From the NCBI GenBank assembly GCA_006218045.1, contig VBWB01000009.1, positions 1-64,000 on the forward strand: a stretch of 64,000 nt of DNA, in the 5' to 3' direction. Below, in pieces: positions 7,388 through 17,266 of this stretch (positions are counted from its first letter, which is position 1; each line of letters opens with the position of its first letter). The notes beneath the pieces were generated by a model. The model did no database searches. It had not been told where the DNA came from and saw nothing but the letters and a program-made list of their open reading frames with translations. The position numbers and the translations under genes are program-made. This DNA comes from Stygiobacter sp. GTDB taxonomy: Bacteria; Pseudomonadota; Alphaproteobacteria; Rhodospirillales; Magnetospirillaceae.

Positions 7388-9442
7388 TCAGGCCAGCCCG
7401 AGGGCGGCAACAAGCACATCGATCACCTTGATGCCGATGAACGGCACCGCCAGACCACCGACGCCGTAGACCAGCAGATTGCGGCGCAGCAGCTTCTCGG
7501 CGCTGGCCGGCTTGTACTTGACACCTTTGAGGGCCAGCGGGATCAGCGCGATGATGATCAGCGCGTTGAAGATGATCGCCGACAGGATGGCGCTTTGCGG
7601 GCTGGCCAGGTTCATGACGTTGAGCGCCTGAAGCTGCGGGTACGAAGCCAGGAACAGCGCCGGGATGATGGCGAAGTACTTGGCCACGTCGTTGGCGATG
7701 GAGAAGGTGGTCAGCGACCCGCGGCTCATCAGCAATTGCTTGCCGATCATGACGATCTCGATGAGCTTGGTGGGATCGCTGTCCAGATCCACCATGTTGC
7801 CGGCCTCGCGCGCCGCCTGGGTGCCGGTGTTCATGGCGACGCCGACATCTGCTTGGGCCAAAGCGGGGGCATCGTTGGAGCCGTCGCCGCACATGGCGAC
7901 CAGTCGGCCACCCATTTGGGTGTCGCGGATCAGCTCCAGCTTCTTCTCCGGTGTCGCTTCGGCCAGGAAGTCGTCGACCCCGGCCTCGGCGGCGATGGCG
8001 GCGGCGGTCAGCGGGTTGTCGCCGGTGACCATCACCGTCTTGATGCCCATGGCGCGGAGCGTGGCGAAGCGTTCGCGGATGCCGGGCTTGATGATGTCCT
8101 TGAGGTGGATGACGCCGAGCAGCCGATCACCCCTGGCCACCACCAGCGGGGTACCGCCGGCCTTGGCGACACGCTCCACCGACTGCACCAACTCCTTGGG
8201 CACGCCGCCCGGAGTCCGACCGGCCTTCTCCGCCACATAAGTGGTGATGGAATCGGACGCACCCTTGCGGATTTCCGTGCCGTTGACATCGACGCCACTC
8301 ATGCGAGTGTGAGCCGAGAACGGAATGAAGGTCATGGTCCCGCCGGACTTCGGCTCGCTCAGTCCGAAGCGGCTTTTGGCAAGGGCGACGATGGATTTGC
8401 CCTCGGGCGTCTCATCGGCCAGCGACGACAGGAAGGCCGCCTCGGCCAAGTCGCGCTCATTGACGTTGGACAGCGGGATGAATTCCGCCGCCTGCCGAGC
8501 GCCCAGCGTGATGGTGCCGGTCTTGTCCAGCAGCAGCACGTCGATATCGCCCGCCGCCTCGACCGAACGGCCCGACTTGGCGATGACGTTGAATTTCACC
8601 AGCCGGTCCATGCCGGCGATGCCGATGGCGGACAAAAGGCCGCCGATGGTGGTGGGGATCAGCGTCACGAACAGGGCGATCAGGAACACCATGGGAATGG
8701 TGGTGCCCGAATACGACGCCCAGGCCGGCAGGGTGCCGACGACAATGAGGAAGATCAGGCTCATGCCCACCAGCAGGATGGTCAGCGCGATCTCGTTCGG
8801 GGTCTTCTGCCGCTTGGCGCCCTCGACCAGGGCGATCATGCGGTCGAGGAAGGATTCGCCCGGATTGGTGGTGATCCGGATGACGATGCGGTCGGAGACC
8901 ACCCGGGTGCCGCCGGTCACCGCACAGCGGTCGCCGCCGGATTCGCGGATGACCGGAGCCGATTCGCCGGTGATGGCGCTTTCGTCCACGGTGGCGATGC
9001 CGGCGACGACGTCGCCGTCACCGGGGATGACGTCGCCGGCCTCGCACGCCACCAGGTCGCCGGCCTTGAGCTTCTCGGCGGCGAGGGTCTGATGGTCGCG
9101 GGCATCGACAGAGGCGACCTTCTTGGCCACCGCGCTCGACTTGCTGCCGCGGAGCGCGGCGGCTTGCGCCTTGCCGCGCCCTTCGGCGATGGCTTCGGCG
9201 AAGTTGGCGAACAGCACGGTGAACCACAGCCAGGCGCTGATCTGGACCATGACGGCGAAATGCTCGCCGCCGGCATCGCGAAGCGTCAGGGCGGTGGACA
9301 GCACGGCGACCAGGCCGGTGGCGAACATCACCGGGTTTTTGATCAACTGGCGCGGGTCCAGCTTGACCACCGCATCCTTGGCCGCCTGGCCGAGGATGGC
9401 GCCGTCGAACAGCGACAGTTCCTTGGGACGATGGATGCTCAT
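7388..9442 (-). CDS. kdpB: KdpB, P-type ATPase catalytic subunit
   Basis: A 684-residue ATP-hydrolysing subunit of the KdpFABC potassium uptake pump. It has the P-type phosphorylation motif DKTGTITLG, the actuator TGESAP motif, the hinge motif [19 protein letters not shown] and several membrane helices. Length and motifs match intact KdpB. It lies 28 bp after kdpA in the same operon. Confidence 0.97.
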   Translation of the reverse strand: MSIHRPKELSLFDGAILGQAAKDAVVKLDPRQLIKNPVMFATGLVAVLSTALTLRDAGGEHFAVMVQISAWLWFTVLFANFAEAIAEGRGKAQAAALRGSKSSAVAKKVASVDARDHQTLAAEKLKAGDLVACEAGDVIPGDGDVVAGIATVDESAITGESAPVIRESGGDRCAVTGGTRVVSDRIVIRITTNPGESFLDRMIALVEGAKRQKTPNEIALTILLVGMSLIFLIVVGTLPAWASYSGTTIPMVFLIALFVTLIPTTIGGLLSAIGIAGMDRLVKFNVIAKSGRSVEAAGDIDVLLLDKTGTITLGARQAAEFIPLSNVNERDLAEAAFLSSLADETPEGKSIVALAKSRFGLSEPKSGGTMTFIPFSAHTRMSGVDVNGTEIRKGASDSITTYVAEKAGRTPGGVPKELVQSVERVAKAGGTPLVVARGDRLLGVIHLKDIIKPGIRERFATLRAMGIKTVMVTGDNPLTAAAIAAEAGVDDFLAEATPEKKLELIRDTQMGGRLVAMCGDGSNDAPALAQADVGVAMNTGTQAAREAGNMVDLDSDPTKLIEIVMIGKQLLMSRGSLTTFSIANDVAKYFAIIPALFLASYPQLQALNVMNLASPQSAILSAIIFNALIIIALIPLALKGVKYKPASAEKLLRRNLLVYGVGGLAVPFIGIKVIDVLVAALGLA

Positions 9443-9470
9443 CGAAGCACCTTTCTTAGAACAGGGTGGC

Positions 9471-11162
9471 CTAAAAGAGCGTATGGGCGCCGAGCATCAA
9501 ATGCTCAACGATCGGACCCAAAGCGAGGACGGGGAAGAAGGTCAGGCCGCCAACCACCAGGATGACGCCGACCAGCAGGACGACGAACAGCCAACCGTGG
9601 GTCGGGAAGGTGCCGGCCGAAGGCGGCACCGACTTCTTGGCCGCCACCGCGCCGGCAATGGCCAGCACGGGGATGATGACGACGAAGCGACCCAGCAGCA
9701 TGGCGAAGCCCAGCAAGGTGTTGTTGACCAGATTGTTGGCGGTCCAGCCGGCGAAGGCCGAGCCGTTATTGGCGGTGGCCGAGGTGAAGCCATACAGCAC
9801 CTCGGACAGGCCGTGCGGGCCGCCATCCTGGATGGCGCCGGGCATGCCCAGCAGGCTGGCAGCCCCCAGGCCCAGCACGCCGACCGGGAAGATCAGCACG
9901 GCCAACATGGCCAGCTTGACCTCCTTGGACTCGATCTTCTTGCCCAGATATTCGGGCGTGCGCCCGACCATCAGACCGGCGATGAACACGGCGACGACGA
10001 CGAAAATCAGCATGCCGTAAAGGCCGGCGCCGACACCGCCGAAAATCACCTCGCCCAGCAGCATGTTGATCATCGGCAGCATGCCGCCCAGCGGCATGAA
10101 GCTGTCGTGCATGGAATTGACCGAGCCGTTGGAGGCAGCGGTGGTGGCGGTGGCCCAGATCGTCGAATTGGCGATGCCGAAGCGGACCTCCTTGCCTTCC
10201 ATGTTGCCGAGCGTACCGTCCATGCCGGCGGCGACCATGGCGGGATTGGCCTGGACTTCCGACCAATAGGTCACCCCCAGGCCGATCACCAGCATCAGTC
10301 CCATGGCGGCGAAGATGGCCCAGCCCTGGCGCTGGTCCTTGACCATGCGACCGAAGGTGTTGGTCAGAGCCGCCGCCAGCATCAGCAGGAAGGTCATCTC
10401 GACGATGTTCGACAGCGGCGTCGGATTCTCGAACGGATGCGAGGAATTGACGTTGAAGAAGCCGCCGCCGTTGGAGCCGATCTGCTTGATCGCCACCTGC
10501 GAGGCCACCGGCCCCTGGGCAATCACCTGATTGGCGCCCTCCAGCGTGGTGGCGGCGGTATAGGTGTCGAAGTTCTGCGGCATGCCCTGCCACACCAGGA
10601 ACAGCGCGGCGACGAAGGACAGCGGCAGCAGGATGTAGAGGGTGGAGCGCACCAGATCGACGTAGAAATTGCCGATCGTGCGGGCGCTGGCGCTGGCGAA
10701 GCCGCGGATCAGCGCCACCACCACCGCCATGCCGGTGGCCGCCGAGACGAAGTTCTGCACCGTCAGCCCGACCATCTGGGTCAGATAGCTCAGCGTGCTT
10801 TCGCCGCCATAGGACTGCCAGTTGGTGTTGGTCATGAAGCTGATGGCGGTGTTGAAGGCGAGATCGGGCGGCACCGCCGCCATCTCGGCCGGGTTCAGCG
10901 GAAGCCACCCTTGCAGGCGCTGGATGCCGAACAATAGCGCCCAGCCGGCCAGATTGAAGGCCAGCAGCGACAGGGTATAGCCGGTCCAGTGTTGCTCGCG
11001 GGCGGTATCGACGCCGCACACCTTGTAGAGGCCGCGTTCGACCGGGCCGAGGAACCGGGCCTGGCCTTCGTAGACCTTGGCCATGTAGCCGCCGAGCAGC
11101 GGAGTGAGCGCAGCGATGACGGCGATGTAGATCAGGATTTGCAGGATGCCGGCGGCGTCCAT
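9471..11162 (-). CDS. kdpA: KdpA, potassium-binding channel-like subunit
   Basis: A 563-residue polytopic membrane protein that binds and translocates K+ in the Kdp complex. Selectivity-loop regions typical of KdpA are visible, including [32 protein letters not shown] and [17 protein letters not shown], together with [11 protein letters not shown] near the C-terminus. Length is normal for the family. It starts 10 bp downstream of the kdpF stop. Confidence 0.97.
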   Translation of the reverse strand: MDAAGILQILIYIAVIAALTPLLGGYMAKVYEGQARFLGPVERGLYKVCGVDTAREQHWTGYTLSLLAFNLAGWALLFGIQRLQGWLPLNPAEMAAVPPDLAFNTAISFMTNTNWQSYGGESTLSYLTQMVGLTVQNFVSAATGMAVVVALIRGFASASARTIGNFYVDLVRSTLYILLPLSFVAALFLVWQGMPQNFDTYTAATTLEGANQVIAQGPVASQVAIKQIGSNGGGFFNVNSSHPFENPTPLSNIVEMTFLLMLAAALTNTFGRMVKDQRQGWAIFAAMGLMLVIGLGVTYWSEVQANPAMVAAGMDGTLGNMEGKEVRFGIANSTIWATATTAASNGSVNSMHDSFMPLGGMLPMINMLLGEVIFGGVGAGLYGMLIFVVVAVFIAGLMVGRTPEYLGKKIESKEVKLAMLAVLIFPVGVLGLGAASLLGMPGAIQDGGPHGLSEVLYGFTSATANNGSAFAGWTANNLVNNTLLGFAMLLGRFVVIIPVLAIAGAVAAKKSVPPSAGTFPTHGWLFVVLLVGVILVVGGLTFFPVLALGPIVEHLMLGAHTLF

Positions 11163-11172
11163 GGCAACCTCT

Positions 11173-11262
11173 CTAAAATTTTTCGGGACGGATCAGCGCA
11201 TAGCCGAGGTAGACCAGCAGGCCGACCGCGGTCAGGGCACCAAGGATGATGTCGAGGGACAT
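11173..11262 (-). CDS. kdpF: KdpF small subunit
   Basis: A 29-residue single-span peptide that begins [16 protein letters not shown] and ends [12 protein letters not shown]. This is the standard KdpF pattern of one hydrophobic helix ending in a short LxxPE(K/R)F-type tail. It stabilises the Kdp complex in the membrane. It sits immediately before kdpA, as in most kdp operons. Confidence 0.9.
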   Translation of the reverse strand: MSLDIILGALTAVGLLVYLGYALIRPEKF

Positions 11263-11275
11263 GGCTTCGCGTCCC

Positions 11276-11362
11276 TCAGATGCGGTCGCAGGCGCGGACG
11301 AACACCGCGCCAAGTGCGAAGAACGCCACGACGGCGCCGATGGAAATGATGTCGAGCATCAT
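11276..11362 (-). CDS. 28-residue membrane peptide leading the kdp operon
   Basis: This tiny frame begins MMLDIISIGAVVAFF and ends FVRACDRI. It is one hydrophobic helix followed by a short charged tail, and its first residues resemble those of KdpF (LDII-IGA). It lies 13 bp before kdpF in the same orientation. The position and helix-plus-tail design suggest a second KdpF-like peptide or a leader peptide. Comparable small ORFs are, as I recall, common before kdpF in alphaproteobacteria. The function is not established. Confidence 0.6.
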   Translation of the reverse strand: MMLDIISIGAVVAFFALGAVFVRACDRI

Positions 11363-11836
11363 GGCTCTCCGGTTGAGATTGCAGCAATGAAGACCCTACA
11401 TCCGGAAGGCATCAACGTTCGATACGGGAAGGTATAAAGGGAGCGTAAAAGGATGCGCTTGCGGTCGCGCTTCTTGCGCAGGATGGTGATTGCGAGCGGT
11501 TCGGCCATCCGGGCCAGCGATCATCGTAACGCATCGCCGTACCTCCACACGAGGGAGGTTCATGACTGTATCAAAGCAAGGCGACTTTGGCTTATGCGCA
11601 CAAGACTCAGGGGCTTTACACCTTGGTTTCATTTGCTTTTTCTGAAAAATCCCGCCATCCGATTTCCGATTATCGAGGTTGGGCGGGGCATGATTTGCAT
11701 TTTGTCCCGCAACCATGACATTTCCATGCATAGGTCTAAATTCCTTGAATTTCCCTCGATAGATGTTTATCTTGCGAATCATGCACGGGTGGTCCTTCGG
11801 GACTGCCCCTTTCTCGACCCCCGGAAAGAACAAAAC
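11363..11836. other. Intergenic region between the kdp operon and the GH108 gene
   Basis: About 470 bp between divergent genes. It must hold the minus-strand kdp promoter and the plus-strand promoter of the hydrolase gene. The frame upstream of the hydrolase start stays open but has atypical codons and no ribosome site. No clear KdpE box or sigma-70 elements could be assigned by eye. Confidence 0.4.
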
Positions 11837-13486
11837 ATGACCATTCTGCCGCTCGATCCCCGCCAGCGCCGCCCCGGCTTTCCGTTCCAGGATGATTTCT
11901 TCACCCTGGGGGCGCCGGTCGGCCCCGACCAGCCCAACCGCCGCGAAGACGTGATCCGGGTGGAAACCATCCTGGGCAACACCGGCCACCATGATCTGTC
12001 GCGCACCGACGGCCCGGTGGGCTATTGGGGCCAACGCCAGGAACAGGCGGTGAAGGATTGGCAAAGCCAGAACGGGCTGAAGGTGGATGGTCTGTTGAAA
12101 CCGGGCGGCCCCACCATCACCAGCCTGAAACAGGCGGCGGGCGGCCTGTTGGGCGGCTTCACCCCGCCCAGCCCGGACGAGGTGGATCAACACCAATCCC
12201 AGCGCATGCAGGGTGAGCCGGGCATCCTGAACACCCGCCCGGCGCGGCTGTCCTTCCCCAAGCCCGCCCAACCCTTGGACTTGGACGAGCAAAGCCAGGC
12301 CTTCAACGCCGACAGCGCCCGCGCTTTGACCCGCAGCAGCGTCAATGGCGACATCCCACGCATCTATGGCGACTTCGCCAAACAGGCGGGGCCGGAGGCG
12401 CACGCCACCTTGATGGATTTGGCTGAACAGATGAACACCCAGGTCGGGCGCGACCGCACCGACCAAGTGATGCACGGCATCGTCAGCCAGCTTCCGCCCG
12501 ATCAGGCCAAGGCTTTGCTGGGCGGCACCATGCCCGCCGCCCGCCCCTTGGGCGTGCGCAGTGCCGATCTGCCCGACGACAGCAATGTGCCGTTGTTCCG
12601 GGCGGCGGCCTCCGTCAGCCATGCCGCGACTGAGAAGAGCTCTGCGCAGGCGGGGATGACAGAAACGCAGAAGTCCGAGAGTGGTGGCAACGTCCTGTCT
12701 TTGCCAATCCCTTCGACCGTTACACCGGGGCCGATCCCGCCAATGACGCCCGAAGAAGCGAAAGCGACGGGGGGAAGTGAACCCAAGCTGTCCCTTCCAA
12801 TGCCGCCTCCACTGAAACCTGGCGAAGGCAAGCCGTTACCCTCAGATGTCAAGCCGGCTGAACCTATTTCGCCTTCCCCAGCTACTCAACAAAAGCCAAA
12901 CGACACTCAGAAGAGCGCATCCAACCAAGCCGATAAAGGTCGTTTTGATCGGTTCGCCACAGGAACCCTTAACATCGAAGGTGGATACTCAAACGATCCG
13001 AATGATAGCGGCGGTGAGACCAATCATGGCATTACCAAGGGTACGTTGGACGCTTATCAGAAAAAATACGGCGGCCTGGGAGAGAGTGGTAGATCTGTTT
13101 CGGTAAAGGATCTCACCCAGGATCAGGCGCAGATTATCTATAAGAAAGAATATTACGACGAGCGCCGTATTGGCGAGATCGGCGACGAGAAAACCGCAGC
13201 CCACGTATTCGATCTCGGTGTTAATCACTCTCCGGGAGCCGGCGGCAAGATGATTCAAAAGGCCGTCAACGCCGTGATCCCGGATGCCAAGCTTGAAGTG
13301 GATGGCGTCGTCGGTGACAAGACAATCTCGGCCATCAACAAGGCCACGCCGGAGCAATTGAAGGCGATCAACAACGCAATCGCCAATGAGCGGGAGGCCT
13401 ATTATCGGTTTCTCGTCGAAAGGGATCCCCGCCAAGCTCGCTTCTTGAACGGGTGGCTCAAGCGAGCCGGAGAATTCCGCCAATAG
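11837..13486 (+). CDS. Peptidoglycan hydrolase: PG-binding-like N-terminus, GH108 lysozyme C-terminus
   Basis: A 549-residue protein. The C-terminal 170 residues form a GH108 N-acetylmuramidase domain with the catalytic-Glu motif IEGGYSNDPNDSGGETNHGIT, then a PG_binding_3-type segment (DGVVGDKTISAIN) and the YYRFLVERDP(R)QARFLNGWLKRA ending. The first 100 residues contain a peptidoglycan-binding-like repeat (YWGQRQEQAVKDWQSQNGLKVDGLLKPGG). The middle 250 residues are proline-rich and of low complexity. ATG 11837, preceded by GGAAAG, is preferred over an in-frame start 384 bp upstream. No secretion signal is obvious. Such enzymes occur in phages and gene transfer agents, but no other phage gene is adjacent. 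Confidence 0.85.
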   Translation: MTILPLDPRQRRPGFPFQDDFFTLGAPVGPDQPNRREDVIRVETILGNTGHHDLSRTDGPVGYWGQRQEQAVKDWQSQNGLKVDGLLKPGGPTITSLKQAAGGLLGGFTPPSPDEVDQHQSQRMQGEPGILNTRPARLSFPKPAQPLDLDEQSQAFNADSARALTRSSVNGDIPRIYGDFAKQAGPEAHATLMDLAEQMNTQVGRDRTDQVMHGIVSQLPPDQAKALLGGTMPAARPLGVRSADLPDDSNVPLFRAAASVSHAATEKSSAQAGMTETQKSESGGNVLSLPIPSTVTPGPIPPMTPEEAKATGGSEPKLSLPMPPPLKPGEGKPLPSDVKPAEPISPSPATQQKPNDTQKSASNQADKGRFDRFATGTLNIEGGYSNDPNDSGGETNHGITKGTLDAYQKKYGGLGESGRSVSVKDLTQDQAQIIYKKEYYDERRIGEIGDEKTAAHVFDLGVNHSPGAGGKMIQKAVNAVIPDAKLEVDGVVGDKTISAINKATPEQLKAINNAIANEREAYYRFLVERDPRQARFLNGWLKRAGEFRQ

Positions 13487-13494
13487 CTACAAGA

Positions 13495-13529
13495 TCAAGT
13501 GGCCCGCAATAAGAGAGCGGGCCACTTGA
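13495..13529 (+). terminator. 13-bp perfect inverted repeat after the hydrolase gene
   Basis: The arms tcaagtggcccgc (13495-13507) and gcgggccacttga (13517-13529) are exact reverse complements with a 9-nt loop, 8 bp after the stop codon. No T-run follows, so it may be a weak or bidirectional terminator or an RNA-stabilising hairpin. Confidence 0.5.
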
Positions 13530-13582
13530 CAGTGCGCCAACAGGATGCAAACTCCAAATCCTCATTACCTATGAGGCATCTG

Positions 13583-14224
13583 ATGGCTCCCCACTGGCGA
13601 ATTGCCGCCATTTCTCCGTTGCTCGCTCTCCTCTTGCCGGCCTCAGCTTTGGCCGAGCCGAACTGCGACATAAGTCAATTCACCTCAGTTGCCACAGCCT
13701 TCCAGAAGGGGGTGGTGTCCGGGGGAAAGGGGGGGCGGGCTTATTTCCATAACGGAGGCGATGGCTGCCCGTCGGAGGCCTGCCGCCGCAAGGCCTATGT
13801 CATTGCTGGCGACATCGTGCTGGTCGGCAGCACGTCAACGGACTGGACGTGTGTTGCGTTCGTTGGTGCCAAAGGTGCAATCACCGGATGGATTGCCAAG
13901 GACCAACTCGCTTTGACGGCGACCAATCCCAATCCATCCCTGGCTGCCTGGGGCGGGGAATGGAAAAGTGGCCGCAACAGCCTGAGCATTCAGGCCCAGA
14001 ACGGTGGCAGCATCAGCGTCGATGGTCTCGCGTTGTGGGGCGATGGACCGGCTCCCCGCACGGGTGAGGTACAGGGGGCCGCCACTCCCGCCGGAGTCCG
14101 TGCCTCCGTCAAGGATGGTGCCTGCCAAGTCACCCTGACCTTGGCCGACGATTGGTTGATTGCATCGGACAACCAGCAATGCGGTGGCCTCAACGTGACC
14201 TTCTCCGGCGTCTATCGGCGATAA
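13583..14224 (+). CDS. Secreted protein with a bacterial SH3-like segment
   Basis: A 213-residue protein with a Sec signal peptide (WRIAAISPLLALLLPASALA, cleavage before EPNC). The central segment AYVIAGDIVLVGSTSTDWTCVAF, then TGWIAKDQL, resembles the SH3b-type fold used for cell-wall binding. The C-terminal 90 residues form a separate beta-rich region of unknown type. ATG 13583 was chosen because GAGG lies 6 nt before it and the signal peptide begins there. It follows the GH108 gene, so a joint envelope role is possible. I do not recognise a named family. Confidence 0.65.
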   Translation: MAPHWRIAAISPLLALLLPASALAEPNCDISQFTSVATAFQKGVVSGGKGGRAYFHNGGDGCPSEACRRKAYVIAGDIVLVGSTSTDWTCVAFVGAKGAITGWIAKDQLALTATNPNPSLAAWGGEWKSGRNSLSIQAQNGGSISVDGLALWGDGPAPRTGEVQGAATPAGVRASVKDGACQVTLTLADDWLIASDNQQCGGLNVTFSGVYRR

Positions 14225-14467
14225 CAGCTTTAGGACGGACGAATCGGAAATTCAGTGGTGCGCCCGACTTCGGGCGTGTCCATGCGCGTTTGCGTCTTCT
14301 AGAGAGGGTCGAACAGTGCCAACATATTGGAAAGAATGCGGAATTTCCGGTGTCGAAATTACAAATCCGTCCGCGTTATGTCTGTTGCTGTCCGGATTAA
14401 AGGCACAAAGTCCGGTTTATAGCTGAAACCGACACCGACAGGCGGATTGCAAGGCTTGGGAAGTGAG
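14225..14467. other. Intergenic region left of the transposon
   Basis: It contains a short hairpin at 14262-14277 (gcccg-actt-cgggc type) that may terminate the preceding gene. It ends with the left copy of the 8-bp target duplication gaagtgag (14460-14467). No gene is seen. Confidence 0.5.
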
Positions 14468-14493
14468 CGGCATTATGTAGCAAGCTCACCAAG
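14468..14493 (+). repeat. Left terminal inverted repeat of the IS1595-type element
   Basis: This 26-bp sequence matches the reverse complement of 18049-18074 at every position. Identity stops at 14494. The 8-bp target duplication lies immediately outside it. Confidence 0.93.
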
Positions 14494-14534
14494 ACCCGGA
14501 TGGTCAGCCCGGCCTCATTCGCCGACAATGGCGC

Positions 14535-14969
14535 ATGGCTGAACCGCTCGCAATCACCATCCTGCGCAAGAAGCGCGGCCGCATCCGCAATACCATTGCG
14601 AAATACGAGGCACGGCTGAAGGAGGCCCAGGCCGACTTGGCGCACGTCATCGCCGCCTTGCGACTGTTCGAGATCGACAACAACGTCGATGACTTTCCCG
14701 CCTATGTCGATCTGAACCGGGTCTTTCGTCGCGGCGAAACGACCTCATTCTGCGTGGAAACCCTCCGGGCCGAGGGGCCGCTGGATACCCGAGAACTTAC
14801 AGCTCGCCTCATGCGGCGAAAGGGCCTGGACGAACACGATAAGGTGTTGTCGCAGGCCATTGCTTTGAGAATCGTTCAGACGCTTCGATCTCGCGCCCGC
14901 CGTGGGCTGGTGGATGGGACAACGAGGCGTAAAGGGGTCTGCGTGTGGCAGATTGTTGAGTGGCTATAA
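14535..14969 (+). CDS. Transposon passenger: coiled-coil and winged-helix-like protein
   Basis: A 144-residue protein of unknown function located 42 bp inside the left terminal repeat. Residues 8-50 are basic and then heptad-like (RKKRGRIRNTIAKYEARLKEA), which predicts a coiled coil. The C-terminal part (VETLRAEGPLDTRELTARLMRR and LRSRARRGLVDGT) looks like a winged helix-turn-helix that reads small regulatory DNA targets. No catalytic motif is visible. Its place inside an intact element suggests a regulator or accessory factor of the transposon. Confidence 0.6.
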   Translation: MAEPLAITILRKKRGRIRNTIAKYEARLKEAQADLAHVIAALRLFEIDNNVDDFPAYVDLNRVFRRGETTSFCVETLRAEGPLDTRELTARLMRRKGLDEHDKVLSQAIALRIVQTLRSRARRGLVDGTTRRKGVCVWQIVEWL

Positions 14970-14979
14970 CAGGGTAAGG

Positions 14980-15897
14980 TTAGCGGACTCGTTCCTCATA
15001 GACCCCCGCAGCAGAAGTGCGAACGCGGTGGCGCACCTCAACGCCGGACCACCGGCTGGAGTGTCCCACCTTGTTCAGCACAGCCTGGGCAAAATCGTTT
15101 GACGCCCAATAGCCCAGCACGATGGAATCGACCGCTTCAGGTGGTACCTCAAACAGGAATATGGCATTTCCTATCGGATCTCTGCCTGAAACGGTGGTCG
15201 CCTCTTTCGGTCCACGCAAGAGTCGGACTTCCTGCTCATGTTGCCAGCCACGGCGTTTCCTCAGCATAAGCTCCAGCGGCAAAGTCGGTAGCGTGCCGTT
15301 CAGAATTTGCTCAGTGCTAACCGTTTGGCCGCAGAGCCGAACCCAGCCGCTATTTGAGGAAACTCGAACGGGCTCATCGCTGTAGGTGATTTGATGCAAA
15401 CGGTCCGCAAAGAACGGGTGATCGCCACGAAAGCGAACTTCTATCCCTTGATGATTGTTGCCGTAGTAGGCCCACATTGGTTCTGAAGCTATCGCCATTG
15501 TAAGGCTGAACACGAGCACGCCCCTGTTCGCTTGTTCTACAACAAGTTCAACGGCACGCTCGGCAACTGCCCTGTCAAACTCAGAAATGGCTTTGAAAGG
15601 GGCTTCTCGCAGACGAGGTTCTTCAGCGGGCCATAAGCTGGAGAAGCTTTTCTCGTCGTAGCGCCCAGCCGGAAACGGGGCCAGGAAAAGGGCCTCAAGA
15701 TCATGTTTATCAATTAGATGCATGCCGCTATGCGAGGCCGCCTCCAGGGCAACTTTTAAGTCTTCTGGTGCGTATTCGTCGAATAAGATTTCCGGACGCG
15801 CATCGTCCGCATCGTTCAAGGATGCGGGCTGCGTGAATCTAAACGGGCCATTGTCGAGGAAGCGATCATTCGGCACGTACTTAGATAGAAGTCCCAT
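14980..15897 (-). CDS. Transposon passenger: DUF2971-family protein
   Basis: A 305-residue protein with DUF2971 hallmarks: an N-terminal YVPNDRFLDNGPFRFTQPASLNDADD segment (the usual LxFxxPxxFNDPxD position) and a central MWAYYGNNHQGIEVRF motif, the counterpart of MWAHYAxxHxGxxIxF. The C-terminus contains FEVPPEAVDSIVLG. The biochemical role of DUF2971 is unknown. It is convergent with the preceding passenger gene, 10 bp apart. Confidence 0.75.
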   Translation of the reverse strand: MGLLSKYVPNDRFLDNGPFRFTQPASLNDADDARPEILFDEYAPEDLKVALEAASHSGMHLIDKHDLEALFLAPFPAGRYDEKSFSSLWPAEEPRLREAPFKAISEFDRAVAERAVELVVEQANRGVLVFSLTMAIASEPMWAYYGNNHQGIEVRFRGDHPFFADRLHQITYSDEPVRVSSNSGWVRLCGQTVSTEQILNGTLPTLPLELMLRKRRGWQHEQEVRLLRGPKEATTVSGRDPIGNAIFLFEVPPEAVDSIVLGYWASNDFAQAVLNKVGHSSRWSGVEVRHRVRTSAAGVYEERVR

Positions 15898-15967
15898 TTG
15901 CTTCTTACCGGCAACTCATCATCGTCGCCCAATGGTAGCCCAGTGAGAAGATGTGATCTAGCGAAAG

Positions 15968-16927
15968 TCAGTTTTTGCGTTGCCAGTAGCCTTTCCACTG
16001 GCGGCTGACCGGATGACTGGCGGCGGCGGCAACCACCATCATGAATTGCTCGCCGTTGCTGACGCGACGATGGTCTTCCCGCCAGTCCATTTCGGCGGCA
16101 TAGGCGGCGAGGTACGGACCGGCGACATGGTGGTAGGTGCCGAATTCGGCGCGGCGGAGGCGGCTGAAAAAGCTTTCGGCCTGATTGGTGCAGCTTTCGC
16201 CGTCGCTGTAGACCTGGGAATGGTTGATCCGCTTGGTCAGGAAGCGGGCGTGCAACTGGTCCCAATGCGGGGCCTCGTCGGCGTGGATGGTGCTGCCGGG
16301 CGCCACACGCTCATGGATGGTCGGGACGGCGGCGTCCTCGCTCTTGACCACGAAGGTCAGGGTCTTGCCGTTGCGCTCGCGGGCGACGATCACCACCCGA
16401 CGCTTGCCGTTCTGGTTCTTGCGCAGGCGGCGGTCGCGCCGATTCTCCTTCCAGTTGGCGGGCTTCACGTAGCCGCCGAAATAGGCGCCGTCGATCTCCA
16501 CCTCGCCCGAGGCCACGGCGCCGGCATCCTCGGCTGCCATCGCCTCGCGCAGCTTGTGCGCCAGGACGAAGGCCGTCTTGTACTGGACGTCGAGGTCGCG
16601 GCTCAGTTGGAGGGCCGAAACGCCCTTGGCGCCGTTGCAGAAAATGGCGATAGCCAGCAGATAGTCGCGCATCGCCAGCTTGCGGCCGGCGAAGATCGTG
16701 CCGCTGGTGGCGCTGAACTGGTGGCCGCAGCCCTTGCACTTCCACAGGCGGCGGGTGGTGTAGCTGTAGACAGCCACGCAGCCACAGCGCGGGCAATAGG
16801 GCTCACCGGCAGTGTCCGCCCAACGGATTTGGCGGAACGCCTCGTGCGCTTCCTCTTCGCTCATGCGCATGACCGCTTTCAGCGAAAGCGTCTTAGCGGC
16901 TGCGGAAAGGAGAAAGTGCTGAGCCAT
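15968..16927 (-). CDS. IS1595-family transposase
   Basis: A 319-residue DDE-type transposase. The N-terminus has the zinc ribbon of this family (YCPRCGCVAVYSYTTRRLWKCKGC, then HQFSATSGTIF). The DDE core follows: VEIDGAYFGG contains the first Asp, STIHADEAPHWDQL the second, and HSQVYSDGESCTNQAESFFSRLRR the ISXO2-like NQAESFFSRLRRAE signature with its Glu. Length is normal and no frameshift is seen. It is divergent from the DUF6471-like gene. Confidence 0.95.
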   Translation of the reverse strand: MAQHFLLSAAAKTLSLKAVMRMSEEEAHEAFRQIRWADTAGEPYCPRCGCVAVYSYTTRRLWKCKGCGHQFSATSGTIFAGRKLAMRDYLLAIAIFCNGAKGVSALQLSRDLDVQYKTAFVLAHKLREAMAAEDAGAVASGEVEIDGAYFGGYVKPANWKENRRDRRLRKNQNGKRRVVIVARERNGKTLTFVVKSEDAAVPTIHERVAPGSTIHADEAPHWDQLHARFLTKRINHSQVYSDGESCTNQAESFFSRLRRAEFGTYHHVAGPYLAAYAAEMDWREDHRRVSNGEQFMMVVAAAASHPVSRQWKGYWQRKN

Positions 16928-16929
16928 AG

Positions 16930-17006
16930 TCTCATATCTGCTAGAAAGTTCTCATATATGAGATCTCAGCGGCACTGATTGTCAATGAGAAAGCTATCAG
17001 ATATGA
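16930..17006. promoter_or_regulatory. Divergent promoter region with palindromic operator candidates
   Basis: The 108-bp gap between the transposase and the small DUF6471-like gene holds the 14-bp perfect palindrome TCTCATATATGAGA at 16950-16963. It also holds an inverted pair of half-sites, TCATATCTG at 16932-16940 and CAGATATGA at 16998-17006. The repeated TCATAT core suggests binding by a dimeric repressor that controls both divergent genes. The small neighbouring protein is the obvious candidate. Confidence 0.55.
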
Positions 17007-17035
17007 TAACTCATCATCAAATTTGAGAGGTTCTC

Positions 17036-17266
17036 ATGGTAACGCAACCGGACTGGAACGAGCGGGCAAGCCGATATCTGAAGGCCGAACTGAAGCGCCA
17101 GGGCGTGACCTATGACGACCTGGCTGCCCGGCTGAATGCCATCGGCTTCCAGGAAACCAAGGCGTCGATCTCCAACAAGATCAGCCGGGGCGCGTTTACG
17201 GCGGCGTTCTTCCTGGCCGCGTTGCGTGTTGCTGGAACGCAGATCATCCGAGTGGATGAATTCTAA
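17036..17266 (+). CDS. Transposon passenger: small DUF6471-like protein
   Basis: A 76-residue protein (starts MVTQPDWNERASRYLKAELK; contains GVTYDDLAARL and ETKASISNKISRGAF). The layout is that of a short HTH/XRE-like DNA-binding protein, and the family is, as I recall, annotated DUF6471 in alphaproteobacteria. It is transcribed away from the transposase, and palindromes lie between the two. It could repress transposition. The operator assignment is inference. Confidence 0.65.
   Translation: MVTQPDWNERASRYLKAELKRQGVTYDDLAARLNAIGFQETKASISNKISRGAFTAAFFLAALRVAGTQIIRVDEF

Noticed and set aside
11837-14224. Prophage or gene transfer agent region around the GH108 hydrolase
   Set aside because: No capsid, portal, terminase, tail or holin gene is adjacent. 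The neighbours are the kdp operon, a secreted SH3-like protein and a transposon.
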